In this document: positions 16,013 to 24,109 of the stretch, piece after piece
Numbering within the stretch: the stretch's first letter is position 1
Layout: each line of letters opens with the position of its first letter
Source of the DNA: Gemmatimonadales bacterium
Lineage (GTDB): Bacteria; Gemmatimonadota; Gemmatimonadetes; Gemmatimonadales; JACORV01
Direction: 5' to 3'
Assembly: GCA_030697825.1 (NCBI GenBank)
Contig: JAUYOW010000070.1
Coordinates: 1-38,076 of the forward strand
Length of the DNA: 38,076 bases
The notes under the pieces: generated by a model
What the model was told of the DNA's origin: nothing
Database searches by the model: none
What the model saw: only the letters and a program-made list of their open reading frames with translations
Made by a program: the position numbers and the translations under genes

Positions 16013-18114
16013 TGCGCGCTCCTGGAATCGCCCTGGCCGCCGCAGCCATGATGGCAGTGCCGTCCGTGGCCGCCGCGCAGGTCCCGACCACGCCTCCGGC
16101 CCCGACGGCGCTGCGCCCAGTGCGCTTCCCGCCGTTCGTCAACGCGCGCCTGGCCAATGGCGTGAGCCTCGTCGTGGTCGAGAACCACGAGCAGCCGGTG
16201 GTCACCGTGTCCCTCGCCGTGCCCGCCGGCGGACGGTACGAGCCCGCCGACCGGAGCGGCCTGGCGGGCATGGTCGCCACGCTGCTCACCAAGGGAACCG
16301 AAAGCCGCACCGCCGACCAGATCGCCGCCGAGGTCGAGGGCGCGGGTGGCGGGATCGGCGCCGGCGCGGGCAACGACTTCCTGTCCATCACGGTCTCGAC
16401 CCTGACCGCGAACCTCCCGCAGGCGATGAACGTGCTCGCCGACGTGGTGGCGCACGCCAACTTCCCCGCCACCGAGGTGGACCTCGCCCGGACGCAGGCG
16501 CTGTCCACCCTCCAGCTCACGCTCTCCCAACCGGCGGCGATCGCGCAACGCATATTCGACCGCGAGGTCTACGGCGAGCACCCGTACGGCCGCAGCGAGA
16601 CGCAGGCTTCGCTCCGGGCCATCACCCGGGACGACATCGTGCGCTTCTTCAACGAGCGGGTGAAGCCCGCGGGCGCGCTCCTGGTGGTGGCCGGCGACGT
16701 GCAGCCGGCCGCGGTGCGCCGGCTGGCCTCCGAAGCCCTCGGAACCTGGCAAGGCGCTCCGGCGCCGGCCGCGGCGGAGCCCGCGGTCCCCGTACGCGCC
16801 GCCACGGAGATCGTGTTGGTGCACAAGCCCGGCGCGGTGCAGTCGAACATCGTCGCGGGCTTTCCCTTCATCACGCCGCGTGACCCGACGTTCTACGCGC
16901 TCACGGTCATGAACCGCGTCCTGGGCGGCGGCGCCGACGCGCGGCTGTTCATGATCCTGCGCGAGCAGAAAGGCTGGACGTACGGCGCCTATTCGGGCTT
17001 CACACGCCCGCGCGGCATCGGCCGCTTCGCCGCCACCGCCGAGGTCCGTACGCCCGTGACCGACAGCTCGCTGGCCGAGCTGCTCCACCAGCTGAACCGC
17101 ATCCGCACCGAGACGCCGCCCGACAGCGAGATCACGGGGGCGAAGAACTACCTCGTGGGCCGCTTCCCTCTCAGCATTGAGACGCCGGAGGAGATCGCCG
17201 GCGCGGTGGCGAGCGCGCGGCTCCTAGGCCTGCCGGACGACTACGTGATCCGCTACCGCGAGCGGCTGGCCGCCGTGACCGCCGCCCAGATCCAGGCCGC
17301 GGCTCGCCGGCACCTCACGACCGACAGGATGGTGATCGTCGTAGTGGGCGACGGACCGAGCATCTTGAACGGCCTCAAGGCGCAGGGCCTTCCGGTCCGC
17401 ATCGTGGACGTCGAGGGCCGGCCGATGACCGAGGCGGACCTCACGCCTCGCGCCGACGGCGTGGCGTGGGCGCGCGAGCGAATCGAGCCCGGGACGGTGA
17501 CGTACCGGGTCCTCCTGCAGGGCAACCCGTTCGGCCAGCAGACGCGTTCCATCTCCCAGGCGACTGAAGGAGGCCGGCCGGTACTGCGCGTGATCACCGC
17601 CTCCAACCTTGGCCCGATCATCAACCAGAGCGACACGACCGCGATGGACGCCGCGACCCTCGCACCGCTACGGGTCCGGCAGGGCGGCACGGTGCAGGGC
17701 CAGGCGACGTCGCTCAGTCTGGACTACGACGGGATGCACGTGAGGGGCCAGGGCCACACGCCGAGACCCGGCGGCGCCGCCCGCGACGTCACGGTGGACA
17801 CGACACTCGCCGCCGGCACCGTTGACAACGATCAGCTTGGCCTGTTGATCACCGCCCTGCCCCTCGCGGCCGGCGGCCGCTGGACCTTCGCGGCCTTCGA
17901 CGGCGCCGAGAACACGGTCCGGACGATGGCGGTGAGCGTGAGCGGCGAGGAGTCCGTCACGACGCCCGCCGGGACCTTCGCTTGCTGGCGGGTGGAAGTG
18001 AACGGGGGGCAGATACCGGTGGTGTTCTTCGTGCCGAAGGAGGCGCCGTACGCGCACGTGAAGCTGGAACTCGTCGGGCCACCGGTCGTGTTCGAGTTGA
18101 CAGGAAGAAACTAG
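16012..18114 (+). CDS. Exported M16-like inactive subunit fused to a C-terminal beta-rich domain
   Basis: The 700-residue protein has a signal peptide (about 1-23, VAAAQ) and two M16 repeats (about 40-460). The HxxEH site is replaced by GLAGMVATLL (about 84-93), so it has no zinc site. The substrate-binding motif of the second half is kept (LREQKGWTYGAYSGF, about 319-333). Such subunits pair with an active M16 partner, here the gene just upstream with overlapping codons. From about 480 to 700 an extra domain resembles the DUF3108-type beta-barrel region (YRVLLQGNPFG, VTTPAGTFACWRVEV, FFVPKEAPYAHVKLEL). That assignment is a guess from pattern. The fusion might tether the peptidase to a lipid or envelope ligand. 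Confidence 0.85.
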   Translation: MRAPGIALAAAAMMAVPSVAAAQVPTTPPAPTALRPVRFPPFVNARLANGVSLVVVENHEQPVVTVSLAVPAGGRYEPADRSGLAGMVATLLTKGTESRTADQIAAEVEGAGGGIGAGAGNDFLSITVSTLTANLPQAMNVLADVVAHANFPATEVDLARTQALSTLQLTLSQPAAIAQRIFDREVYGEHPYGRSETQASLRAITRDDIVRFFNERVKPAGALLVVAGDVQPAAVRRLASEALGTWQGAPAPAAAEPAVPVRAATEIVLVHKPGAVQSNIVAGFPFITPRDPTFYALTVMNRVLGGGADARLFMILREQKGWTYGAYSGFTRPRGIGRFAATAEVRTPVTDSSLAELLHQLNRIRTETPPDSEITGAKNYLVGRFPLSIETPEEIAGAVASARLLGLPDDYVIRYRERLAAVTAAQIQAAARRHLTTDRMVIVVVGDGPSILNGLKAQGLPVRIVDVEGRPMTEADLTPRADGVAWARERIEPGTVTYRVLLQGNPFGQQTRSISQATEGGRPVLRVITASNLGPIINQSDTTAMDAATLAPLRVRQGGTVQGQATSLSLDYDGMHVRGQGHTPRPGGAARDVTVDTTLAAGTVDNDQLGLLITALPLAAGGRWTFAAFDGAENTVRTMAVSVSGEESVTTPAGTFACWRVEVNGGQIPVVFFVPKEAPYAHVKLELVGPPVVFELTGRN

Positions 18115-18115
18115 T

Positions 18116-19633
18116 GTGAAGGCAGAGTTGCAGAGTTGCAGGGTTGCAGCGGTTGGCAGGCTGCAGGTGACAGGAATGGCGCTCCTGCTGACCGCTTGCG
18201 CGCGCGCGGCAGGAGCGCCGCAGCCGGCGCCGGTGCCCGCCGTCGCCACGGCGACGACCGCCGCGGCCGCCGCGGTGCGGGCGCCAAGGCAGCCGCCGGC
18301 GCAGGGCCCTCAGCCGTATCGCGACACCTTGTCGTTCGACCGGGAACAGTACCCGTCCACCTACCGCCCGCGGCCGTCGCCGCCGGTGCTCATCCGCAAT
18401 GCCACGATCCTCACCGCGACGGGAGTCGAGATCGAGCGCGGCTCCATCCTCCTGCAAGACGGAAGGATCAGCGCGGTGGGAGCGGACCTGCCGGCCCCGG
18501 CGGGCGCGATCGTCGTGGACGGCACCGGCAAGTTCGTGACGCCGGGACTCATCGACACCCATTCGCACCTCGGCGTGCATGCGGCGCCGGGGACGGCCGC
18601 CGAGGACAACGGCAACGAGTCCACGAACCCCAACACCGCGCAGGTGTGGGCGGAACACTCGTTCTGGCCGCAGGACCCTCAGCTGCCACTCGCCCAGGCC
18701 GGCGGCGTCACCACGATCCAGGTGCTGCCCGGCTCCGCGAACCTCATCGGCGGCCGCAGCGTCACCATGCACGTGGTCCCCGGCCGGACGGTGCAGGACA
18801 TGAAGTTCCCCGGCGCGCCGTATGGGGTGAAGATGGCGTGCGGCGAGAACCCGAAGCGCGTCTACGGCCGCCGAAACAGTGCGCCCTCCACGCGCATGGG
18901 GAACATGGCCGGCTACCGCTCGGCCTTCATCGCCGCGGAACGGTACCGGCGCCGCTGGGACGCGTGGAACCGCGATCGCACCGGCGACCCCCCTGAGCGC
19001 GACCTCCAGCTCGAGACCCTCGCCGGCGTGCTCCGCGGCCGGATCCTGGTCCAGAACCACTGCTACCGCGCCGACGAGATGGCGCAGATGATGGACCTGG
19101 GACGCGAATTCGGGTTCCACATCCGCTCGTTCCACCACGCGGTCGAGGCGTACAAGATCGCCGACGTGCTGGCGCGCGAGAATGTCGCCTCCTCGGTGTG
19201 GGCGGACTGGTGGGGCTTCAAGATGGAAGCGTTCGACGGAGTGCAGCAGAACGCGGCCCTGATCACCCAGGCTGGAGCGCGCGCCGTCATCCACTCCGAC
19301 GACGAGCGCGGGATCCAGCGCCTCAACCAGGAGGCGGCGAAGGCGATGTGGTCCGGGCGACGGGCCGGCATCTCGATCACGCGCGACCAGGCGCTCCGCT
19401 GGGTCACCGCGAATCCGGCGTGGGTGATCGGGCTGGATTCCGTGATCGGCACGCTGGAGGTGGGCAAGAACGCCGACGTGGTGGTCTGGAACGGCGATCC
19501 GTTCTCGGTATACGCGCGGGCGGAGCTCGTCTACGTGGACGGCGCGCTGATGTACGACCGGAACGATGCGGCGACGTGGTGGAGGACGGATTTCGAGCTG
19601 GGGAATGTGCCTGCCGCCGGGAGGGATCGGTGA
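18116..19633 (+). CDS. Lipoprotein amidohydrolase, metal site intact
   Basis: The 505-residue protein has a lipoprotein signal (LLTAC, lipidated C28) and an Ala/Pro-rich linker (30-65). Its imidazolonepropionase/prolidase-type amidohydrolase fold has H149 and H151 (DTHSH), K240 (YGVKMACGEN), H315 (VQNHCY), H340/H341 and D395 (IHSDDE). All metal ligands are present, so it is probably an active, outer-surface or periplasmic metallohydrolase. Start GTG 18116, one base after the M16 stop. Residues 3-20 are encoded by the GTTGCAG repeat. An internal ATG at 18176 would leave too short a signal. It pairs with a degenerate paralogue downstream. Confidence 0.88.
   Translation: MKAELQSCRVAAVGRLQVTGMALLLTACARAAGAPQPAPVPAVATATTAAAAAVRAPRQPPAQGPQPYRDTLSFDREQYPSTYRPRPSPPVLIRNATILTATGVEIERGSILLQDGRISAVGADLPAPAGAIVVDGTGKFVTPGLIDTHSHLGVHAAPGTAAEDNGNESTNPNTAQVWAEHSFWPQDPQLPLAQAGGVTTIQVLPGSANLIGGRSVTMHVVPGRTVQDMKFPGAPYGVKMACGENPKRVYGRRNSAPSTRMGNMAGYRSAFIAAERYRRRWDAWNRDRTGDPPERDLQLETLAGVLRGRILVQNHCYRADEMAQMMDLGREFGFHIRSFHHAVEAYKIADVLARENVASSVWADWWGFKMEAFDGVQQNAALITQAGARAVIHSDDERGIQRLNQEAAKAMWSGRRAGISITRDQALRWVTANPAWVIGLDSVIGTLEVGKNADVVVWNGDPFSVYARAELVYVDGALMYDRNDAATWWRTDFELGNVPAAGRDR
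18121..18175 (+). repeat. GTTGCAG repeat, copy 3 (inside the lipoprotein signal)
   Basis: Three GTTGCAG units, then CGGTTGGCAGGCTGCAGGTG, then ACAGGA just before the hydrophobic core. It is translated as ELQSCRVAAVGRLQVTG. Confidence 0.9.
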
Positions 19634-20970
19634 TCGGTCGGCAGGGAGAGTTGCAGAGTTGCAGAGTTGCAGCGGTCGGCAGGTTCAAGTGGGCAGGTAC
19701 GCTTGGGCGGCTCCTGCTGCTCACCTTGATGTCCGCCGTTGCGCCGTTCCGCCCTTCCGCCCTTTCCGCCCAGGTCATCGCCATCACCGGCGGCCGCGTC
19801 ATCCCGGTCTTCGGCCCGCCGATCGAGAACGGCACGGTTCTGATCCGCGACAGCATGATCGTGGCGGTCGGGGCGAACGTGGTGATCCCCGAGGGCGCCC
19901 GGCGCATCGACGCGCGCGGGAAGATCGTGACGCCGGGGCTCATCGACGCCAACACGCAGATCGGCCTGGTCGAGATCCCGCTGGGGACCCTGACGCAGGA
20001 GCTGGGCGTTCAGGGCCCGGTGGCCGCGAGCTTCAACGTGGCCGAGGGCATCAACCCGGCGTCCGTGCTCATCCCCGTCAACCGGGTGGAGGGCATCACC
20101 AGCGCCCTGGTCGTGCCGAGCGGGCCGTTCCTGGCCGGGCAGAGCGTGTTCGTGGACCTGGCGGGCGAGACGATCGACCAGATGATCGCGGGGAGCCCGG
20201 TCGCGATGCACGTCACGCTCGACGAGACCTCGAAGGAGGCCGGCTCGGGAGCGCGCGCTGGCACGCTGGCCCGGCTGCGCCGGATCCTCGGCGACGCCCG
20301 CGCCTACGCCTCGCGCCGCGCCGACTTCGAGCGGCGGCAGATGCGCGATCTGGCGGCCTCGCAGGCCGACCTCGAGGCGCTCCAGCCGGTGCTGGCCGGC
20401 CGAATGCCGCTGGTCGTCACCGCGCATCGGGTCTTCGACATCCGCAACGCGATGCGCGTGGCGCGGGAGTTCGGCCTGCGGATCGTGTTGGCCGGCGCCA
20501 CCGAGGGTTGGGAGATCGCGGACGAGATCGCGCGGGCCGGCGTGCCGGTCCTGGTCGAACCGATCGCCAACATCCCCAGCTTCAACCAGCTCGGCGCGCG
20601 GTACGAGAACGCGGCGCGGCTGGCGGCGGCCGGGGTCAGGATCGCGATCGTGACCGGAGGCTACGGCGACGGCACGACGCACAACGTGCGCCTCATCAAG
20701 CAGGAGGCCGGCACCGCGGTGTCGTACGGCCTTCCATACGAGTCCGCCCTCTATGCCGTCACCCTCGCGCCCGCGGAGATCTTCGGCATGAGCGACCGCT
20801 ACGGCTCGCTCCAGCCGGGACGGGTGGCCAACGTCGTGGTGTGGTCGGGGGATCCGTTCGAGTTCTCGACCGGAGTGGAGCACGTCTTCATCCGCGGCCG
20901 CGAGATCCCGCTCACCAGCCGCCAGACCGAGCTGCTGGAGCGCTACCGGACCCTGCCGCCTCGCTGGTAG
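19630..20970 (+). CDS. Exported amidohydrolase-like protein, metal site lost
   Basis: The 446-residue paralogue of the upstream lipoprotein keeps the beta-sandwich start (ITGGRVIPVFGPPIENGTVLI) and the closing ITGGY...LQPGRVANVVVWSGDPFEF. At the HxH position it reads LIDANTQIG, with N108 and Q110 replacing both histidines, and the later aspartate is missing. It is therefore a likely pseudoenzyme. The signal peptide is long (1-48, ending SALSAQ); its n-region comes from the GTTGCAG repeat. GTG at 19630 overlaps the upstream stop. A partner or regulatory role for the active neighbour is inferred. It ends the 15.8-kb co-directional run. Confidence 0.85.
   Translation: MIGRQGELQSCRVAAVGRFKWAGTLGRLLLLTLMSAVAPFRPSALSAQVIAITGGRVIPVFGPPIENGTVLIRDSMIVAVGANVVIPEGARRIDARGKIVTPGLIDANTQIGLVEIPLGTLTQELGVQGPVAASFNVAEGINPASVLIPVNRVEGITSALVVPSGPFLAGQSVFVDLAGETIDQMIAGSPVAMHVTLDETSKEAGSGARAGTLARLRRILGDARAYASRRADFERRQMRDLAASQADLEALQPVLAGRMPLVVTAHRVFDIRNAMRVAREFGLRIVLAGATEGWEIADEIARAGVPVLVEPIANIPSFNQLGARYENAARLAAAGVRIAIVTGGYGDGTTHNVRLIKQEAGTAVSYGLPYESALYAVTLAPAEIFGMSDRYGSLQPGRVANVVVWSGDPFEFSTGVEHVFIRGREIPLTSRQTELLERYRTLPPRW
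19641..19700 (+). repeat. GTTGCAG repeat, copy 4 (inside the second amidohydrolase signal)
   Basis: Three GTTGCAG units, then CGGTCGGCAGG. It is translated as GELQSCRVAAVGR, almost the same peptide as in copy 3. Confidence 0.9.
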
Positions 20971-21015
20971 GAACGCATGCGCGGACCCGGGAGGGGCTGC
21001 AGGATGGTGTAGGAG

Positions 21016-21366
21016 TTAGGGGTTCGGGGGTGGCTCCGCCTCCGACGTCGCCCCGGGCGTCGTCTCCGCTGGAGGCGTTTCGGCAGCTAGCTTCGGGTCG
21101 GTGCGGACCCCTCTGACGCGGGCTTCCAGCCGCTCGATCTCCGCCTCCGCCTCGGCGATGCGCCGCGTCAGGCCTTCCACTTCCCCCTCCGCGGGGGTGG
21201 CGCCCTTGGTCTGGCGATACACGAGGTAGCCGAGGTCGCGCGCGGCGTTGTCCTTCCGGCGCCGGATTCGCACCAGGTCCACGCGCACCTTCCCCTCGTC
21301 GAGGGCCTGGTTGGCTTTCCGGCCGAGAGTGTCGAGACCGGAGGTGAGACGGTCGAAGATGCTCAT
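21016..21366 (-). CDS. Small coiled-coil protein of unknown function
   Basis: This 116-residue protein has an amphipathic start (MSIFDRLTSGLDTLGRKANQALDEGKVRVDLVRIRRRKDNAARDLGYLVYRQTKG), a coiled-coil middle (about 60-85, RRIAEAEAEIERLEARV) and a disordered Pro/Thr/Glu tail. There is no signal peptide or membrane helix. ATG at 21366 has GAGGGAA upstream. It follows the rpmA terminators on the same strand and converges with the amidohydrolase. I do not recognise a family. The shape suggests a small structural or stress protein; function is unknown. Confidence 0.75.
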   Translation of the reverse strand: MSIFDRLTSGLDTLGRKANQALDEGKVRVDLVRIRRRKDNAARDLGYLVYRQTKGATPAEGEVEGLTRRIAEAEAEIERLEARVRGVRTDPKLAAETPPAETTPGATSEAEPPPNP

Positions 21367-21438
21367 GGTGTTCCCTCCTCTAACACCCTACGGCTGGGAA
21401 AGGCTGCGGGTTGCACGCTCTCCCCCTCTCACCCCCCA

Positions 21439-21469
21439 GAACAAAACGGCCCCCGCTTTCGCGAGAGCC
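21439..21469 (-). terminator. rpmA operon terminator
   Basis: Read on the minus strand, GGCTCTCGC-GAAA-GCGGGGGCC (21469-21448) is followed by GTTTTGTTCT: a GNRA-loop stem with a T-rich tail. A second stem GCCGC-TACG-GCGGC lies at 21504-21491. AGAACATAAGG occurs twice, once before each stem, which suggests a duplicated terminator. Confidence 0.85.
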
Positions 21470-21514
21470 TTATGTTCTGCACATCCGGAAGCCGCCGTAG
21501 CGGCCCCTTATGTT

Positions 21515-21772
21515 CTACGCGGCCGGATAAACGCTCACCTGCCGCCGGTTCTTCGACTGCCACTCGAACTTCACCACGCCGTCAACCAGTGCGAACAAGG
21601 TGTGGTCCACGCCCTTGCCGACGTTCTGGCCGGCATGGATGTTGGTGCCACGCTGCCGCACGATGATGTTGCCCGCTCCCACCTGCTCGCCGCCATAACG
21701 TTTCACGCCCAGGTACTGCGGTCCCGAGTCGCGACCGTTGCGGCTACTGCCTACGCCCTTCTTGTGAGCCAT
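21515..21772 (-). CDS. rpmA: Ribosomal protein bL27
   Basis: The 85-residue protein has the L27 signature [43 protein letters not shown]27 sits in the large subunit near the peptidyl transferase centre. The N-terminus begins directly with MAHKKG, without the cleavable extension of Firmicutes. It is downstream of rplU, 49 bp apart, and half of a GGTACC hairpin element lies in that gap. No obg gene follows, contrary to the common rplU-rpmA-obg order. Confidence 0.98.
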   Translation of the reverse strand: MAHKKGVGSSRNGRDSGPQYLGVKRYGGEQVGAGNIIVRQRGTNIHAGQNVGKGVDHTLFALVDGVVKFEWQSKNRRQVSVYPAA

Positions 21773-21792
21773 GTGCCGTTACCCTGCGCTAT

Positions 21793-21817
21793 GGGGAGCG
21801 GGGAGCGGTACCTTGGG
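21793..21817. repeat. GGTACC element, half copy
   Basis: It contains only the left arm (two GGGGAGC units, GGTACCTTGGG) found in the two longer copies. It lies in the rplU-rpmA gap and ends a few bases before the rplU stop codon (21822-21824). Confidence 0.8.
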
Positions 21818-21821
21818 TGCC

Positions 21822-22136
21822 TCAACCCAGCTCGACCGACTCAATCCGTACTTCCGTGAAGCCCTGCCGGTGGCCCTGCTTGCGCGCGTAGCCCTTCCGC
21901 CGCTTGTACTTGAACACCACTATCTTCTTGTCCTTGCCGTGACGGACGATCTCGGCGGTCACTTTGGCGCCCGCGATGACCGGCACGCCGGCCTTTACGG
22001 TGGAGCCATCGGAGCCGAGGAGCACTTCGGCGAACGTCAGCTTGGTGCCCGGCTCGGCGGTAACCGAAGGAATGCGCACGGTGCGCCCCGGTTCCGCCCT
22101 GAACTGTTTGCCGGCTGTCCTGAAGATCGCGTACAT
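21822..22136 (-). CDS. rplU: Ribosomal protein bL21
   Basis: The 104-residue protein has the L21 pattern MYAIFRTAGKQFR (1-13), a central LTFAEVLL segment, and the RNA-binding C-terminus FKYKRRKGYARKQGHRQGFTEVRI. L21 binds 23S rRNA. It lies 145 bp after the rng stop, and most of that gap is a GGTACC hairpin element. It is transcribed with rng and rpmA. Confidence 0.98.
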   Translation of the reverse strand: MYAIFRTAGKQFRAEPGRTVRIPSVTAEPGTKLTFAEVLLGSDGSTVKAGVPVIAGAKVTAEIVRHGKDKKIVVFKYKRRKGYARKQGHRQGFTEVRIESVELG

Positions 22137-22177
22137 AGCCTGTAAAACTACCCACAGATGCGGCTGGGGTCAACGGC

Positions 22178-22281
22178 GGGGAGCGGTACCTTTGGGGGGA
22201 GCGGTACCTTGGGTGACCCGTCGCAGCGCTCGTGTGCCGCGACTGGCACCGGGAGGTACCGCTCCCCGCTCCCCGCTCCCC
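22178..22281. repeat. GGTACC hairpin element, copy B (about 104 bp)
   Basis: Same order as copy A: arm units at 22178-22190 and 22195-22210, core 22211-22250, and right arm 22254-22281. The core differs from copy A at roughly 9 of 52 compared positions, while both arms stay complementary. It ends at the base before the rng stop triplet. Confidence 0.88.
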
Positions 22282-23883
22282 TCACGCCACCAGATACGCC
22301 TCGGTCACGTCCCGGCCCGCCGGCTGGCTCATCAGCTTGAACTCGTCCAGCTTCATCATCGGGTCGTCCCGGACCTCGAGGTCGATCCCGGTCTGCTTGA
22401 TGAGCGTCTTGAGGAAGTGCGGCTCCTCCTCCAACAGGTACAGCGCCACCTCGGGATGCAGTCGCACGGTCATGCGTTTGTCGCGGTTCTCCGCCGACGC
22501 CCGCTTGAGCGACCGCTCCAGCCGCCGCACCACGGTCTCAGGCAGGAAGACGCGCCCCGAGCCCGCGCACGTCGGGCAGGCCTGGGTCATGCTCTGGTAG
22601 AGCGACGGCCGCACCCGCTGCCGCGTCATCTCGATGAGGCCGAGGTCCGAGACCGCGAAAGCCCGGGTCCGGGCCCGGTCGCGCGCCAGGACCTGCCGCA
22701 GCTCCTGGAGCACCCGCTCGCGGTTGCCGCGCGTCTCCATGTCGATGAAGTCGCACACTATGATCCCGCCGATGTCGCGGAGCCGCAGCTGCCGCGCGAT
22801 CTCCCGCGCCGCATCGACGTTGGTCTTGAGGATGGTCTTCTCGGGGTCCTTCTTGCCGGTGTAGCGCCCGGTGTTGACGTCGATGGAGACCAGCGCCTCG
22901 GTGTGCTCGATCAGGATGTGTCCGCCGGACGGCAGGTCCACCCGGCGCTTGAAGAGGTCCCGGATCTCGCTCTCGATGTCGTGCTTGTCGAACAGCGGGG
23001 TGGACGCGCCGTGGAACTCGACCCGCTCCTTGAGCTCCGGCCCCACTTGGTCGAGGTAGTTCAGGATCTCGGTGTGGAGCTCCTTCGAGTCCACCGCGAG
23101 ATGGTCGACCTTGGCGGAGAAGAGGTCGCGGATGATGCCCCGCGTGAGGCTGGTCTCGCGCTGCACCAGCGCCGGCGCGCGCACGAACGTCGCCTTCTTG
23201 GTGATCTTCTTCCAAAGCTTGAGCAGTGAGTCCAGCTCGCGCTTGAAGTGGTCCTCGGTCAGCTCCTCGCCCACTGTCCGGACGATGACGCCGCCCGATT
23301 CCTGGGGCAGGATGTTCGTGACCATTTGCCGCAGCCGTGCCCGCTCCTCGCGCGACTCGATCTTGCGGCTCACCCCCACCTTGGAGGCGTACGGCATGTA
23401 GACGAGGAACCGACCGGGAATGGAGATCTGCCGGGTGACGCGCGGGCCCTTGGTGCCGATGGGCTCCTTGGAGACCTGGACCAGCATGGTCTCGCCGCGC
23501 TTGACGATGTCCTGGATGGGCGGGAGCTTGCCGCGTCGGCCCTCGCCGCCGTTGCCCCGGCCGCCGTTGCCCTTCTCGCCGTTCTCCGGCTTGCCTTCGC
23601 CGTTCTGCTCTTCTCGAGGATCCACCTCCTCAGCGTCCTCGTCTTCATCCTCGTCGGGCTCGACGAGGTCCGAAGCGTGCAGGAAGGCGCTCTTCTCGTG
23701 TCCTATGTCAACGAAGGCTGCCTGGATGCCGGGCAGGACCGCATCGACCTTGCCGAGGTAGATGTCGCCCACCGAGCGGCGGGCATCGGGACGATCGACC
23801 AGCAGCTCAACTAGGGTGTCGTCCTCGAGGATCGCCACGCGCGTCTCGCGCGGGGCGCCGTTGATCAGAATCTCGCGTTTCAA
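22282..23883 (-). CDS. rng: Ribonuclease G/E family endoribonuclease
   Basis: This 533-residue RNase G-type enzyme processes rRNA and mRNA. It has an N-terminal S1 domain (about 36-145) interrupted by a disordered acidic and Gly-rich insert (75-118, DEDEDEDAEE then NGGRGNGG). Catalytic D335 (SIDVNTG) and D378 (DFIDM) and the zinc-link C436/C439 (CPTC) have exactly the RNase E spacing of 43 and 58 residues. There is no long RNase E-type C-terminal scaffold. I choose TTG 23883 (MKREILINGAPRETRVAI, the family start, with GGAG 9 bp upstream). In-frame upstream starts add about 50 residues unlike the family. Co-transcribed with rplU-rpmA. Confidence 0.95.
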   Translation of the reverse strand: MKREILINGAPRETRVAILEDDTLVELLVDRPDARRSVGDIYLGKVDAVLPGIQAAFVDIGHEKSAFLHASDLVEPDEDEDEDAEEVDPREEQNGEGKPENGEKGNGGRGNGGEGRRGKLPPIQDIVKRGETMLVQVSKEPIGTKGPRVTRQISIPGRFLVYMPYASKVGVSRKIESREERARLRQMVTNILPQESGGVIVRTVGEELTEDHFKRELDSLLKLWKKITKKATFVRAPALVQRETSLTRGIIRDLFSAKVDHLAVDSKELHTEILNYLDQVGPELKERVEFHGASTPLFDKHDIESEIRDLFKRRVDLPSGGHILIEHTEALVSIDVNTGRYTGKKDPEKTILKTNVDAAREIARQLRLRDIGGIIVCDFIDMETRGNRERVLQELRQVLARDRARTRAFAVSDLGLIEMTRQRVRPSLYQSMTQACPTCAGSGRVFLPETVVRRLERSLKRASAENRDKRMTVRLHPEVALYLLEEEPHFLKTLIKQTGIDLEVRDDPMMKLDEFKLMSQPAGRDVTEAYLVA

Positions 23884-23966
23884 CTGAAAAGTCTCCGACG
23901 GACCCGCCAGCCACCCGGGACGGAGAGCCTCCGCCCGCGTGCCGCATGCCCGCCACAAAGATGAGA

Positions 23967-23995
23967 GGCCGGACCCCCAGGGACCGGGGCCGGCC
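23967..23995. other. Stable hairpin in the probable rng 5' leader
   Basis: GGCCGGCCCC and GGGGTCCGGCC pair (minus strand) around a short loop with one bulge. It lies between the proposed promoter and the TTG start. It could be an attenuator, an RNase G target for self-control, or a leftover terminator of the upstream acyl-CoA dehydrogenase gene. Confidence 0.5.
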
Positions 23996-24080
23996 ATGTA
24001 TCCCGAGCGGTGCGTCAGGGTGACCTCCGTACCACTCACCCCTCATGACTCGCTCACAGTAAAGTCCCATGTCGATAGCT

Positions 24081-24109
24081 AAAATAATGCTGGCATTGAA
24101 GTTAGTCAA
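24081..24109 (-). promoter_or_regulatory. Sigma-70-like promoter of rng-rplU-rpmA
   Basis: On the minus strand TTGACT (24109-24104) and TATTTT (24086-24081) are 17 bp apart. The surrounding ~40 bp is AT-rich in an otherwise GC-rich window. The -35 box overlaps the stop codon of the acyl-CoA dehydrogenase. It gives a leader of about 190 nt. Confidence 0.6.

Noticed and set aside
23884-24039. Upstream extension of RNase G by about 50 residues
   Set aside because: The family begins MKREILI at TTG 23883 with a ribosome-binding site, and the extension crosses the leader hairpin.
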